Origin: Flavobacterium ajazii
GTDB lineage: Bacteria; Bacteroidota; Bacteroidia; Flavobacteriales; Flavobacteriaceae
Length of the DNA: 64,000 bases
Direction of reading: 5' to 3'
Assembly: GCF_010614725.1 (NCBI RefSeq)
Contig: NZ_JAAEHL010000017.1
Coordinates: forward strand, 1-64,000
Made by a program: the position numbers and the translations under genes. A model generated the notes under the pieces. The model was not told where the DNA came from, searched no databases, and saw nothing but the letters and a program-made list of their open reading frames with translations. Shown here in pieces: positions 32,519 through 41,031 of this stretch. Position 1 is the first letter of the stretch. Each line of letters begins with the position of its first letter.

Positions 32519-34627
32519 ATGTCCAATAATCTCCTCGAAACCCAAATTGAATACTTAAAAGGTGTTGGCCCGAGTCGTGGCCAGTTGCTTCGAAAGGAAT
32601 TGGGCATTCATAAATACGGAGATTTAGTCAATCTTTTTCCAAATCGCTATATTGACAGAACTCGTTATTATAAGATTAACGAACTACAAAATACAGCTTC
32701 CGAGGTTCAGATTATTGGCAAAATCATTCATATCAAAACAGTTGAATTTGCCAAAAACAAAAAGCGCCTTGTTGCAACTTTTGTGGATGAAACAGGTCAA
32801 ATTGACTTAAACTGGTTTCAAGGCCATAAATGGATTCGTGAAAGTTTAAAACTAAATGAACAGCTTGTTATTTTTGGAAAATGTTCTCTTTATGGCAACC
32901 AATTTAGTATGGCGCATCCTGAAATTGAATTATTAAGCGAACATGAAAGAAGTTTACGCTCGGCTATGCAGCCTGTTTATCCTTCGACAGAAGCATTGGC
33001 TAATAAAGGAATTTCGAACCGTACGATTAATAAATTGATGGAACAGCTTTTTCTGGAAACACAAGCATTGTTTACAGAAACTTTTCCTCCTTATTTAATT
33101 GAAGAATTAAAACTCATTCCGAAACGAGCAGCTCTATTCAATATCCATTTTCCCAAAAGTGCTGAAATTTTAGCGAAAGCACAATTCAGACTAAAATTTG
33201 AGGAATTATTCTTTATTCAGCTACAATTAATTACAAAGAATCTCATTCGAAAACATAAAATAAAAGGCCATCCCTTTACTAAAGTGGGTGAGCTTTTTAA
33301 TGAATTCTACCAAAATCATCTGCCTTTTGATTTAACAAATGCTCAAAAAAGAGTAATTAAAGAGATCAGAACCGATATGGGAAGCAATGCCCAAATGAAT
33401 CGTCTGCTTCAGGGTGATGTTGGGTCCGGAAAAACGATTGTCGCTTTTATGAGTATGCTTCTCGCGATTGACAACGGGTTTCAGGCTTGTCTAATGGCGC
33501 CAACTGAAATTTTGGCCAATCAACATTTTCTTGGTTTATCTGAATTTGCCAAAACATTAAATATCAACATCCGAATATTAACCGGTTCCACAAAAACTTC
33601 TGAAAGAAAGATTATTCATGAAGAATTGGAAAATGGTGAGCTTAAAATTTTAATTGGAACTCACGCTTTATTGGAAGACAAAGTGCAATTTCAGAATTTA
33701 GGTCTTGCTGTAATTGATGAACAGCATCGCTTTGGTGTTGAACAACGTTCTAAATTGTGGAAGAAAAATGATATTCCGCCGCACGTTTTAGTCATGACCG
33801 CTACTCCTATCCCGAGAACATTAGCAATGAGTTTATATGGTGATTTGGATATTTCTGTAATTGACGAATTACCTCCAGGAAGAAAACCGATTCAAACCGT
33901 ACATCGTTATGATACTAATCGACTGAAAGTATGGAAATTTCTTCGGGACGAAATTGCAAAAGGAAGACAGATTTATATTGTTTATCCGCTGATTCAGGAA
34001 TCTGAAAAAATGGATTATAAAGATTTAATGGATGGTTACGAAAGTATTTCCAGAGACTTTCCTTTACCACAATATTCCATTTCGATTTTACACGGAAAAA
34101 TGAAACCTGCAGATAAAGATGCCGAAATGAAACGTTTCTCTGAAGGAAAAACCAATATAATGGTGGCTACAACGGTAATTGAAGTCGGTGTAAACGTTCC
34201 AAATGCGAGTGTTATGATTATTGAAAGTGCCGAACGTTTTGGATTATCTCAGCTTCATCAATTACGAGGGCGTGTTGGGCGTGGTGCAGAACAAAGTTAT
34301 TGTATTTTAATGACAGGACATAAATTGAGTTCTGACAGTAAAACCCGAATGGAAACCATGGTTCAGACAAATGACGGTTTTGAAATTGCAGAAGTTGACC
34401 TGAAACTCCGTGGCCCGGGCGATATGATGGGAACACAGCAAAGCGGGGTACTCAATCTGCAAATAGCTGACATTGTACGTGACCGCGATATTTTAAGTTT
34501 AGCCCGAAACTACGCTATGAAAATCTTAAAAGAAGACGGACCTTTACAAAAACCGGAACATGCGATATTAAAAGCTGTTTTTATTGAATTAACAAAGAAA
34601 AAAAGCATCTGGAATTATATTAGCTAA
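32519..34627 (+). CDS. recG: ATP-dependent DNA helicase RecG
   Basis: 702 residues, the family length. The N-terminal wedge/OB domain (about residues 10-230) starts with LETQIEYLKGVGPSRGQLLR. Helicase motifs follow: Walker A GDVGSGKT near residue 300, the DEQH box IDEQHRFGVEQR near 400, MTATPIPRTLAM, and the C-terminal VIEVGVNVPNASVM and QLHQLRGRVGRG. RecG remodels stalled replication forks and Holliday junctions. It starts 190 bases from the divergent lipoprotein gene; no exact TAnnTTTG box was found. No other recombination gene is adjacent. Confidence 0.98.
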   Translation: MSNNLLETQIEYLKGVGPSRGQLLRKELGIHKYGDLVNLFPNRYIDRTRYYKINELQNTASEVQIIGKIIHIKTVEFAKNKKRLVATFVDETGQIDLNWFQGHKWIRESLKLNEQLVIFGKCSLYGNQFSMAHPEIELLSEHERSLRSAMQPVYPSTEALANKGISNRTINKLMEQLFLETQALFTETFPPYLIEELKLIPKRAALFNIHFPKSAEILAKAQFRLKFEELFFIQLQLITKNLIRKHKIKGHPFTKVGELFNEFYQNHLPFDLTNAQKRVIKEIRTDMGSNAQMNRLLQGDVGSGKTIVAFMSMLLAIDNGFQACLMAPTEILANQHFLGLSEFAKTLNINIRILTGSTKTSERKIIHEELENGELKILIGTHALLEDKVQFQNLGLAVIDEQHRFGVEQRSKLWKKNDIPPHVLVMTATPIPRTLAMSLYGDLDISVIDELPPGRKPIQTVHRYDTNRLKVWKFLRDEIAKGRQIYIVYPLIQESEKMDYKDLMDGYESISRDFPLPQYSISILHGKMKPADKDAEMKRFSEGKTNIMVATTVIEVGVNVPNASVMIIESAERFGLSQLHQLRGRVGRGAEQSYCILMTGHKLSSDSKTRMETMVQTNDGFEIAEVDLKLRGPGDMMGTQQSGVLNLQIADIVRDRDILSLARNYAMKILKEDGPLQKPEHAILKAVFIELTKKKSIWNYIS

Positions 34628-34738
34628 CAACTTAAACCATTAAAAATATTCAAAAAGCTGATGTAAAATTTTACTTTTCTCTCGTTTCCCAATTAAAATA
34701 ATTACAAATTATTTATAAAAAAGTCTGCTTTCGATTCT

Positions 34739-34746
34739 TACCTTTG
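34739..34746 (+). promoter_or_regulatory. TAnnTTTG promoter box for prmA-clpS
   Basis: TACCTTTG, 16 bases before the ATG at 34763. Confidence 0.65.
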
Positions 34747-34762
34747 CAAAAAAAAATTATCT

Positions 34763-35596
34763 ATGTCAAATATATATTTAGGGTATCATTTTTCAATTGA
34801 GCCCAAAGAACTTGGATCAGAAATATTGATTGCCGAATTAGGCGAAAAAGCTTTTGAAAGTTTTACAGAAACTGAGAAAGGAATTTCGGCTTTTGTTAAA
34901 AAAGATTTATGGGATGAAAATATTTTAGATGACATTTACATTTTACAATCTGATGAATTTAAAATTGAATATAACATTGAAGAAATTGATCAGGTAAACT
35001 GGAATGAGGAATGGGAGAAGAATTTTGAAGCCATTGATGTAGACGGAAAATGCCATGTTCGTGCCCCTTTTCATGAGAAAACGAATGCAGAATTTGATAT
35101 TGTAATTGAGCCAAAAATGAGTTTCGGAACAGGTCATCACGAAACTACACACATGATGATTCAGCATTTATTAGAAATAGATGTTACGAATTTAAAGACT
35201 TTGGATATGGGCTGTGGAACTGCAATACTGGCTATATTGGCAGAAATGAAAGGTGCACAACCTATTGACGCTATTGATATTGACAACTGGTGTTATTTAA
35301 ATTCTATTGAAAATGCAGAACGCAATAATTGCCAGCATATTACCGTTTACGAAGGTGATGCTACTTTATTGTCTGGTAAAAAATATGATTTAATTATAGC
35401 AAACATCAACCGAAACATTTTACTAAACGATATGCAATCATATGTTGATTGTTTAAATCCAAAAGGAATTATACTTTTAAGCGGTTTTTACGAAGAAGAC
35501 ATTCCTTACATTGATGCTTCATGCATAGAGAAAGGACTTATATATGTTAAAAAGTTTCAGAGAAACAACTGGGTTTCATTAAAATACGTAAATTAG
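34763..35596 (+). CDS. prmA: Ribosomal protein L11 methyltransferase
   Basis: 277 residues. The N-terminal recognition domain (1-100) precedes a Rossmann methyltransferase core with PKMSFGTGHHETT, LDMGCGTAILAILAEMKG and the AdoMet-associated DLIIANINRNILL, which are the hallmarks of PrmA. PrmA trimethylates lysines of ribosomal protein L11. It is followed by clpS at 33 bases, a common pairing in Bacteroidota. Its promoter box lies 16 bases upstream of the start. The start MSNIYLGYHFSIEPKEL is the first available and matches the family. Confidence 0.97.
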   Translation: MSNIYLGYHFSIEPKELGSEILIAELGEKAFESFTETEKGISAFVKKDLWDENILDDIYILQSDEFKIEYNIEEIDQVNWNEEWEKNFEAIDVDGKCHVRAPFHEKTNAEFDIVIEPKMSFGTGHHETTHMMIQHLLEIDVTNLKTLDMGCGTAILAILAEMKGAQPIDAIDIDNWCYLNSIENAERNNCQHITVYEGDATLLSGKKYDLIIANINRNILLNDMQSYVDCLNPKGIILLSGFYEEDIPYIDASCIEKGLIYVKKFQRNNWVSLKYVN

Positions 35597-35629
35597 AAAG
35601 TAAATAACTAAGTACAAAAATCTAAAAAT

Positions 35630-35905
35630 ATGAGTACTAAAGAAAAAGTAAAAGAAAGAGTTCGTGAAAGGGAAGCCATAGGCTTCAATAACGAAATTAT
35701 TGTTTATAATGACGATGTAAACACTTTTGATCACGTAATTGATACTTTAGTCCGTGTTTGCAATCACACCCCTGAACAGGCAGAACAATGCTCTTTAATT
35801 GTTCATTACAACGGAAAATGTACTGTAAAAACCGGTCCGATAGATAAATTAAAACCTCAATGCACACAACTTTTAGAAGCCGGACTTAGCGCTGAAATTG
35901 TTTAA
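35630..35905 (+). CDS. clpS: ATP-dependent Clp protease adaptor ClpS
   Basis: 91 residues with the ClpS core: EIIVYNDDVNTFDHVIDTLV, the N-degron pocket region DDVNTFDHV, NHTPEQAEQCSLIVHYNGKC, and a C-terminal LLEAGLSAEIV. ClpS presents N-end-rule substrates to ClpAP. It follows prmA closely and is likely cotranscribed. A terminator follows its stop. The N-terminal tail (KEKVKERVREREA) is charged and disordered, as in other ClpS proteins. No clpA is near; it must be elsewhere. Confidence 0.97.
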   Translation: MSTKEKVKERVREREAIGFNNEIIVYNDDVNTFDHVIDTLVRVCNHTPEQAEQCSLIVHYNGKCTVKTGPIDKLKPQCTQLLEAGLSAEIV

Positions 35906-35917
35906 TTAAATTACACT

Positions 35918-35966
35918 AAAAAACATTCTATTTTTTCTATCCATGATCAAATAGAATGTTTTTTTA
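35918..35966 (+). terminator. Intrinsic terminator after clpS
   Basis: Inverted repeat AAAACATTCTAT / ATAGAATGTTTT with a ~20-base loop, then T. Confidence 0.75.
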
Positions 35967-36024
35967 TTTGTAAAAGCTGAAGGCACAATATTTGTTTGTA
36001 GTGTCTACAAAGCAAAAAATCTTT

Positions 36025-36032
36025 TACATTTG
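36025..36032 (+). promoter_or_regulatory. TAnnTTTG promoter box for the lipoprotein gene at 36055
   Basis: TACATTTG, 22 bases before the ATG at 36055. Confidence 0.6.
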
Positions 36033-36054
36033 TATTAAAAACAACGCCAAACTG

Positions 36055-36507
36055 ATGAAAAAAATAACCTTTCTTATCGCTTTATTAATTTCTGTTACTT
36101 CATGTGTAAGCACAAAATCCACATTAAAAAATGTTGACGACAATGCTCCTGATTTAGTTTTAAGTAAAAACAATACGTTTATCATTAAAGAGTTCAGTAA
36201 GGATAAAAAATATGGCTACAATCCTGATTATCCCATCAATATTTTCTACAGAAACACCAAAGATGAAGCTCTGAATGAGGTTCGTTTCTTAAATGCCTTA
36301 GCGGGACCTAATGGTGAAAAAATCACGTATACCAGATTAGAAACATGCTGTCCATTTCCAACCAAACGAAGCGATATGGGAGCCGGATTTCTTAATGTTT
36401 ATGAATTGAAGTGGGAAGGCCAAAAAAAACCGGTAAAACTCTACCTGAATATCTATGAAAAAGGTATTTTAATGGTTCCAATGGGGTTAAGTTTAAAAAA
36501 AGAATAG
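36055..36507 (+). CDS. Small lipoprotein of unknown function
   Basis: 150 residues from the ATG at 36055. An in-frame ATG at 35992 was rejected because the promoter box lies after it and because the signal would be internal. The lipobox ends at Cys17 (ISVTSC). The mature part includes LSKNNTFIIKEFSKDKKYGY, a central conserved-looking region NPDYPINIFYRNTKDEALNE and a Cys pair in RLETCCPFPTKR. No domain is recognised. It is enclosed by its own promoter and a bidirectional terminator. It faces acs tail to tail. Confidence 0.7.
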   Translation: MKKITFLIALLISVTSCVSTKSTLKNVDDNAPDLVLSKNNTFIIKEFSKDKKYGYNPDYPINIFYRNTKDEALNEVRFLNALAGPNGEKITYTRLETCCPFPTKRSDMGAGFLNVYELKWEGQKKPVKLYLNIYEKGILMVPMGLSLKKE

Positions 36508-36526
36508 CTATTATTATAGAAAAAAG

Positions 36527-36557
36527 AAAGCCGTTTCAATTTATGAAACGGCTTTTT
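36527..36557. terminator. Bidirectional intrinsic terminator
   Basis: AAAGCCGTTTC / GAAACGGCTTT stem, short loop, T on both sides; between convergent lipoprotein and acs genes. Confidence 0.85.
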
Positions 36558-36576
36558 ATAATTTAATTTTTTTCGA

Positions 36577-38487
36577 TTACGAAATTCTTTCATTCATAAT
36601 CCCTTCTACAACTTCAGGATTTAATAAAGTTGAAGTATCTCCAAAATTAGAAAAATCTCCTTCTGCTATTTTACGCAAAATTCTACGCATAATTTTACCT
36701 GAACGTGTTTTTGGTAATCCGGACACAAACTGAATTTTATCCAATTTAGCAATTGGTCCAATATGATCAGCAATATACTGATTAATCTCTTTAGCCAGGT
36801 TTTCTTTATTTCTAACTTCTCCTGTTTCTTTTAAGATTACATAACCGTACAAAGCATTGCCTTTTATTTCATGTGGAAAACCTACAATAGCTGATTCAGC
36901 GACAGCCGGATGCTCATTTATCGCATCTTCAATAGGCGCAGTTCCTAAATTATGTCCTGAAACAATTACAACATCATCTACTCTACCTGTGATTCTATAG
37001 TAACCAACTTCATCTCTTAAAGCACCATCTCCTGTAAAATATTTACCTGGGAAAGATGAGAAATATGTTTTCTTATAACGTTCATGATCACCCCAAATAG
37101 TTCTGGCAATTCCAGGCCATGGGAATTTAATACACAAACTTCCTACTACCTGATTACCTTCAATTTCGTTGCGTTTTTCATCCATCAGAACAGGCTGAAT
37201 TCCAGGCAAAGGCAAGGTTGCATAAGTTGGTTTAGTTGGTGTTACAAAAGCAATTGGCGAAATCATAATACCACCCGTTTCTGTTTGCCACCAAGTATCC
37301 ACAACCGGACATCTTTTATCCCCAACGTGGTCATTAAACCAGTGCCATGCCTCTTCATTTATTGGTTCTCCAACTGAACCAATAACTTTAAGCGATTTTA
37401 AAGGATATTTCTGAATATAATCAAGACTTTCTTTTGCAAGGGAACGAATTGCTGTTGGAGCAGTATAAAATTGTGTAATTTTATGCTTTTCGATGATATC
37501 CCAAAAACGGCTAAAATCAGGATAAGATGGAACTCCCTCAAAAATTACGGTTGTACCACCGTTTAATAATGGTCCATATAAAATGTATGAATGACCAGTA
37601 ATCCATCCGATATCTGCAGTACACCAAAAAATATCATTTTCTTCGTGACTGAAAACGTTTTTAAAAGTATAAGCTGTATATACCATGTATCCGGCTGTTG
37701 TATGTACCATTCCTTTTGGTTTACCAGTAGATCCTGAAGTATATAATATAAATAAAGGATCTTCTGCGTCCATAATTTCAGCTACATTATAATCAAGAGC
37801 AGCATCTAATAATGGCTGTAGCCAAAGATCTCTGCCTTCCTTCATTTTTATTTCAGTCTCAGTTCTTTTTACAACCAAAACTTTAGAAACTGAAGAACAG
37901 CTTTCTAAAGCTTCATCTACAATTCCTTTTAGGTCAATAGTTTTATTTCCTCTGTAACCTCCATCAGATGTAATAACCATTTTACATTCACTATCATTAA
38001 TTCTGGCAGAAACAGCAGAAGCTGAAAAACCGGCAAAAATTACTGAATGTATAGCCCCAATTCTGGCACAGGCCAAAACTGCTACAGCTAATTCGGGAAT
38101 CATCGGAAGATAAATACATACTCTGTCTCCTTTCCCTACTCCTTGTTCACGCAGGACATTTGCCATTTTGGAAACCCTTTCATATAACTCATTATAAGAA
38201 ATATGCAAAGCACTTTCTGAAGGATTATTCGGCTCAAAAATAATAGCAGTTTTTTCCCCCCTTTTGCTTAAATGTCTGTCAATGCAATTTTTTGTAATAT
38301 TAACTTTAGCTTCAGTGAACCATTTTACTTCTGCTTCAGCCATGTTAAAATCAACAACTTTTTCCCACTGTTGGTACCAAGTGAAATTTTCTTCAGCTAT
38401 TTTTCCCCAAAATTTTCTTGGCTCTCTAATTGACTTATTGTAATGTTTAAAATATTGTTCTAAATTTTCAATTTTATAATAACTCAT
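36577..38487 (-). CDS. acs: Acetate--CoA ligase
   Basis: 636 residues (E. coli Acs is 652). The AMP-binding motif YTSGSTGKPKGMVHTT lies near residue 258, the VVDTWWQTETGG acetyl-pocket region follows, and the C-terminal Lys598 in RSGKIMRR corresponds to the acetylated regulatory lysine. It activates acetate to acetyl-CoA. Its gene is on the minus strand downstream of ilvC, after a 499-base spacer that contains an Ile/Val-rich mini-ORF and a terminator. The palindrome AAACGTTT lies about 100 bases upstream of the start. No exact TAnnTTTG box was found. Confidence 0.96.
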   Translation of the reverse strand: MSYYKIENLEQYFKHYNKSIREPRKFWGKIAEENFTWYQQWEKVVDFNMAEAEVKWFTEAKVNITKNCIDRHLSKRGEKTAIIFEPNNPSESALHISYNELYERVSKMANVLREQGVGKGDRVCIYLPMIPELAVAVLACARIGAIHSVIFAGFSASAVSARINDSECKMVITSDGGYRGNKTIDLKGIVDEALESCSSVSKVLVVKRTETEIKMKEGRDLWLQPLLDAALDYNVAEIMDAEDPLFILYTSGSTGKPKGMVHTTAGYMVYTAYTFKNVFSHEENDIFWCTADIGWITGHSYILYGPLLNGGTTVIFEGVPSYPDFSRFWDIIEKHKITQFYTAPTAIRSLAKESLDYIQKYPLKSLKVIGSVGEPINEEAWHWFNDHVGDKRCPVVDTWWQTETGGIMISPIAFVTPTKPTYATLPLPGIQPVLMDEKRNEIEGNQVVGSLCIKFPWPGIARTIWGDHERYKKTYFSSFPGKYFTGDGALRDEVGYYRITGRVDDVVIVSGHNLGTAPIEDAINEHPAVAESAIVGFPHEIKGNALYGYVILKETGEVRNKENLAKEINQYIADHIGPIAKLDKIQFVSGLPKTRSGKIMRRILRKIAEGDFSNFGDTSTLLNPEVVEGIMNERIS

Positions 38488-38645
38488 AGTTGTTGTAATT
38501 TTTTTATAAATGTATTAAATAACAACGTATTCTTAAAATTATTTAATTCATAAATTTCATTAAAAAAAAGCATTTCTTTAAAAAAACAAACGTTTTTAAT
38601 GTGTTTTACACAAATTATTGAATTTTAATTAAATATTAGCAACAT

Positions 38646-38681
38646 AAAAAAGGCATGATATTCAAAAATACCATGCCTTTT
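38646..38681 (-). terminator. Strong intrinsic terminator downstream of an Ile/Val-rich mini-ORF
   Basis: On the minus strand the stem AAAAGGCATG / CATGCCTTTT is extended by TATT / AATA across one mismatch, with a 4-base loop, and ends in T. It lies 45 bases past the mini-ORF stop and about 160 bases before acs. It could end ilvC transcription, or act as an attenuator for acs. Confidence 0.75.
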
Positions 38682-38726
38682 AAATCTAACAATTTCAATA
38701 ACAATTAATTTTTAATCCTGCCGCCT

Positions 38727-38795
38727 TTAGTCTTCTATTTTGAAAATAGCAGCAACATTATTAATTATAACAGAAATCTCTACAAGTATATTCAT
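38727..38795 (-). CDS. 22-residue Ile/Val-rich mini-ORF, possible second leader peptide
   Basis: ATG at 38795 to TAA at 38727 on the minus strand. The peptide begins MNILVEISVIINNVAAI: six Ile, three Val and one Leu in 22 residues. It resembles the leader before ilvD (both have an EIS/QIS start and consecutive Ile/Val). It is followed by a strong terminator at 38646. Its neighbour downstream is acs, not an ilv gene, which makes the regulatory role uncertain. A TATGTTTA near-match to the -7 box lies just upstream. Confidence 0.4.
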   Translation of the reverse strand: MNILVEISVIINNVAAIFKIED

Positions 38796-38986
38796 AACTT
38801 AAACATACCCACGATAATTTAGGGATTACTTCACTTAACCTGATACTATTCAGAGTTAAGTGAATGTAACATGCGCCATATCTGTTATTATCTTAATAAG
38901 TGCTTACTAATTCAAAATATTACATAAAACTAAGATACAGTGCAAAATCCCAACACACTTTGTATGTGTGTAATTCCTAATTTATA
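38796..38986. other. Spacer after ilvC, no gene seen
   Basis: Contains two inverted repeats: CACTTAAC / GTTAAGTG (38832-38839 and 38855-38862) and ACACAC / GTGTGT right behind the ilvC stop. Neither is followed by a clear T-run in the ilvC direction. No supported ORF. Confidence 0.5.
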
Positions 38987-40456
38987 TTATCCAATTTTTT
39001 TCATTGCTGTCATAGACTCTCTCAACCAAGCTCCTACTTCTTCGATAGGATGCTGACGAATCTCTTTGTTTACAGCAATTAAAACAGTATTATCTACACC
39101 ATTAGAAGTTGAAAACGGTTTCCCTATAATGTTTGTCTCAACTTTCTTCATGAATTCAGTCAATAATGGTTTACATGCATGATCAAATAAGTAACATCCG
39201 TACTCAGCAGTATCAGAAATTACACGGTTCATTTCGAATAATTTTTTTCTTGCGATAGTATTTGCAATTAATGGTAATTCGTGTAATGACTCGTAGTAAG
39301 CAGACTCTTCGATGATACCCGCTTCGGTCATTGTTTCGAAAGCTAACTCAACACCAGCTTTCACCATTGCAATCATTAATACTCCGTTATCAAAATATTC
39401 CTGCTCTGAAATTGGAGCTTCTTGCGGAGCTGTTTTTTCGAAGTTAGTTTCTCCTGTTGCAGCTCTCCATTTCAACAAGTTAACATCATCATTAGCCCAG
39501 TCAATCATCATAGTTCTTGAGAACTCTCCAGAAATGATATCATCCTGATGTTTTTGGAATAATGGACGCATGATATCTTTCAATTCTTCAGCTAATTCAT
39601 AAGCCTCAATTTTTGAAGGATTGTTCAAACGATCCATCATATTAGTGATACCTCCGTGTTTCAATGCTTCCGTAATAGTTTCCCATCCGTACTGAATTAA
39701 TTTTGAAGCATAAGCAGCATCGATTCCTTTTTCAACCATTTTATCAAAACATAAAATAGATCCAGTCTGTAACAATCCGCAAAGAATTGTTTGCTCACCC
39801 ATTAAATCTGATTTTACTTCAGCTACGAAAGATGATCTTAAAACTCCTGCTCTGTGACCTCCTGTTGCAACAGCATAAGCTTTTGCCTGATCTAAACCTA
39901 ATCCGTTTGGATCGTTTTCAGGGTGAACAGCGATAAGAGTCGGAACTCCAAATCCTCTTTTGTACTCTTCACGTACTTCAGAACCTGGACATTTAGGAGC
40001 ACACATAATAACAGTAATATCTTTACGAATCTGCATTCCTTCTTCTACAATATTGAATCCATGAGAATAAGCCAAAGTAGAACCTTGTTTCATTAACGGC
40101 ATAATGGCAGTAACTACAGCAGTATGTTGCTTATCCGGAGTTAAGTTACAAACTAAATCAGCAGTTGGAATTAATTCTTCATAAGTACCTACTTTGAATC
40201 CGTTTTCAGTAGCATTTTTAAAAGAAGCTCTTTTTTCAGCAATTGCATCTGCACGCAAAGCATAAGAAATATCTAAACCTGAATCTCTCATATTCAACCC
40301 CTGGTTTAAACCTTGCGCTCCGCATCCTACGATTACGACTTTTTTTCCTGCTAATGCATCTATCCCGTTTGCAAATTCTGATTGATCCATAAATTCGCAA
40401 ACCCCTAACTGTTCTAATTGTAATCTAAGTGGTAATGTGTTGAAATAATTCGCCAT
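38987..40456 (-). CDS. ilvC: Ketol-acid reductoisomerase (NADP+), class II
   Basis: 489 residues, the length of the long class II form (E. coli IlvC 491), with a duplicated C-terminal domain. The Rossmann motif is VVIVGCGAQGLNQGLNMRDS, followed by ISYALRADAI; the metal-binding region has EVKSDLMGEQTILCG. It converts acetolactate to dihydroxy-isovalerate (and the acetohydroxybutyrate analogue). It is the last gene of ilvD-ilvB-ilvN-ilvC, 44 bases after ilvN. Expression is probably controlled by the attenuator before ilvD. Confidence 0.98.
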   Translation of the reverse strand: MANYFNTLPLRLQLEQLGVCEFMDQSEFANGIDALAGKKVVIVGCGAQGLNQGLNMRDSGLDISYALRADAIAEKRASFKNATENGFKVGTYEELIPTADLVCNLTPDKQHTAVVTAIMPLMKQGSTLAYSHGFNIVEEGMQIRKDITVIMCAPKCPGSEVREEYKRGFGVPTLIAVHPENDPNGLGLDQAKAYAVATGGHRAGVLRSSFVAEVKSDLMGEQTILCGLLQTGSILCFDKMVEKGIDAAYASKLIQYGWETITEALKHGGITNMMDRLNNPSKIEAYELAEELKDIMRPLFQKHQDDIISGEFSRTMMIDWANDDVNLLKWRAATGETNFEKTAPQEAPISEQEYFDNGVLMIAMVKAGVELAFETMTEAGIIEESAYYESLHELPLIANTIARKKLFEMNRVISDTAEYGCYLFDHACKPLLTEFMKKVETNIIGKPFSTSNGVDNTVLIAVNKEIRQHPIEEVGAWLRESMTAMKKIG

Positions 40457-40500
40457 TTTTTTAATATTTAATAAGTATGATGTTTAATTTAAATTGATAA

Positions 40501-41025
40501 TTATTTTAATTCTTCTAATAATAATGATGATATTTCCATCTTCTCTTTTGATACGGAAATTCTTCCTGAACGTACAAACTGCATAATACCGTACGGTTTA
40601 AACTTCGCATATAATTCTTCTATTTCAGAACGTCTTCCAGATTTTGAAATCACAAAGAAATCACGTGAAACAGTTACAATTGTCGCCTGACTTTCTTTGA
40701 TTATATTCTGGATTTGTTTTTCATCAAACAATAAACTAGAAGCTATTTTAAACAATGCATTTTCCAGATAAATTGTTTCTTCATCTGTATGATAAAATGC
40801 TTTTATAACCTCAATTTGTTTTTCAATTTGCCCAACGATATTTTTAACCCATTTCTCTGTAGTTTCAACTACAATGATAAATCTCGAAACATTTTCTATT
40901 TCTGACTCTGAAACGTTTAAACTTAATATATTGATGTGACGTTTTAAGAATATTCCTGATATCCTATTAAGCAAACCCACATTGTTTTCTGAATATACCG
41001 ATATGGTAAATGTTTTTTCTTCCAT
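40501..41025 (-). CDS. ilvN: Acetolactate synthase small (regulatory) subunit
   Basis: 174 residues with an N-terminal ACT domain (TISVYSENNVGLLNRISGIF, then RHINILSLNVSESE). It is the regulatory partner of IlvB and usually confers feedback inhibition by valine. The C-terminal half (VTVSRDFFVISKSGRRSEIE) is typical of the family. It starts 6 bases after the ilvB stop and precedes ilvC by 44 bases, so it is certainly within the ilv operon. Length is normal for long-form IlvN/IlvH. Confidence 0.95.
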   Translation of the reverse strand: MEEKTFTISVYSENNVGLLNRISGIFLKRHINILSLNVSESEIENVSRFIIVVETTEKWVKNIVGQIEKQIEVIKAFYHTDEETIYLENALFKIASSLLFDEKQIQNIIKESQATIVTVSRDFFVISKSGRRSEIEELYAKFKPYGIMQFVRSGRISVSKEKMEISSLLLEELK

Positions 41026-41031
41026 TGTTTT

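Noticed and set aside
38832..38862. Inverted repeat CACTTAAC / GTTAAGTG as ilvC terminator
   Set aside because: No T-run follows in the ilvC direction and the loop is long; the stronger hairpin lies at 38646.
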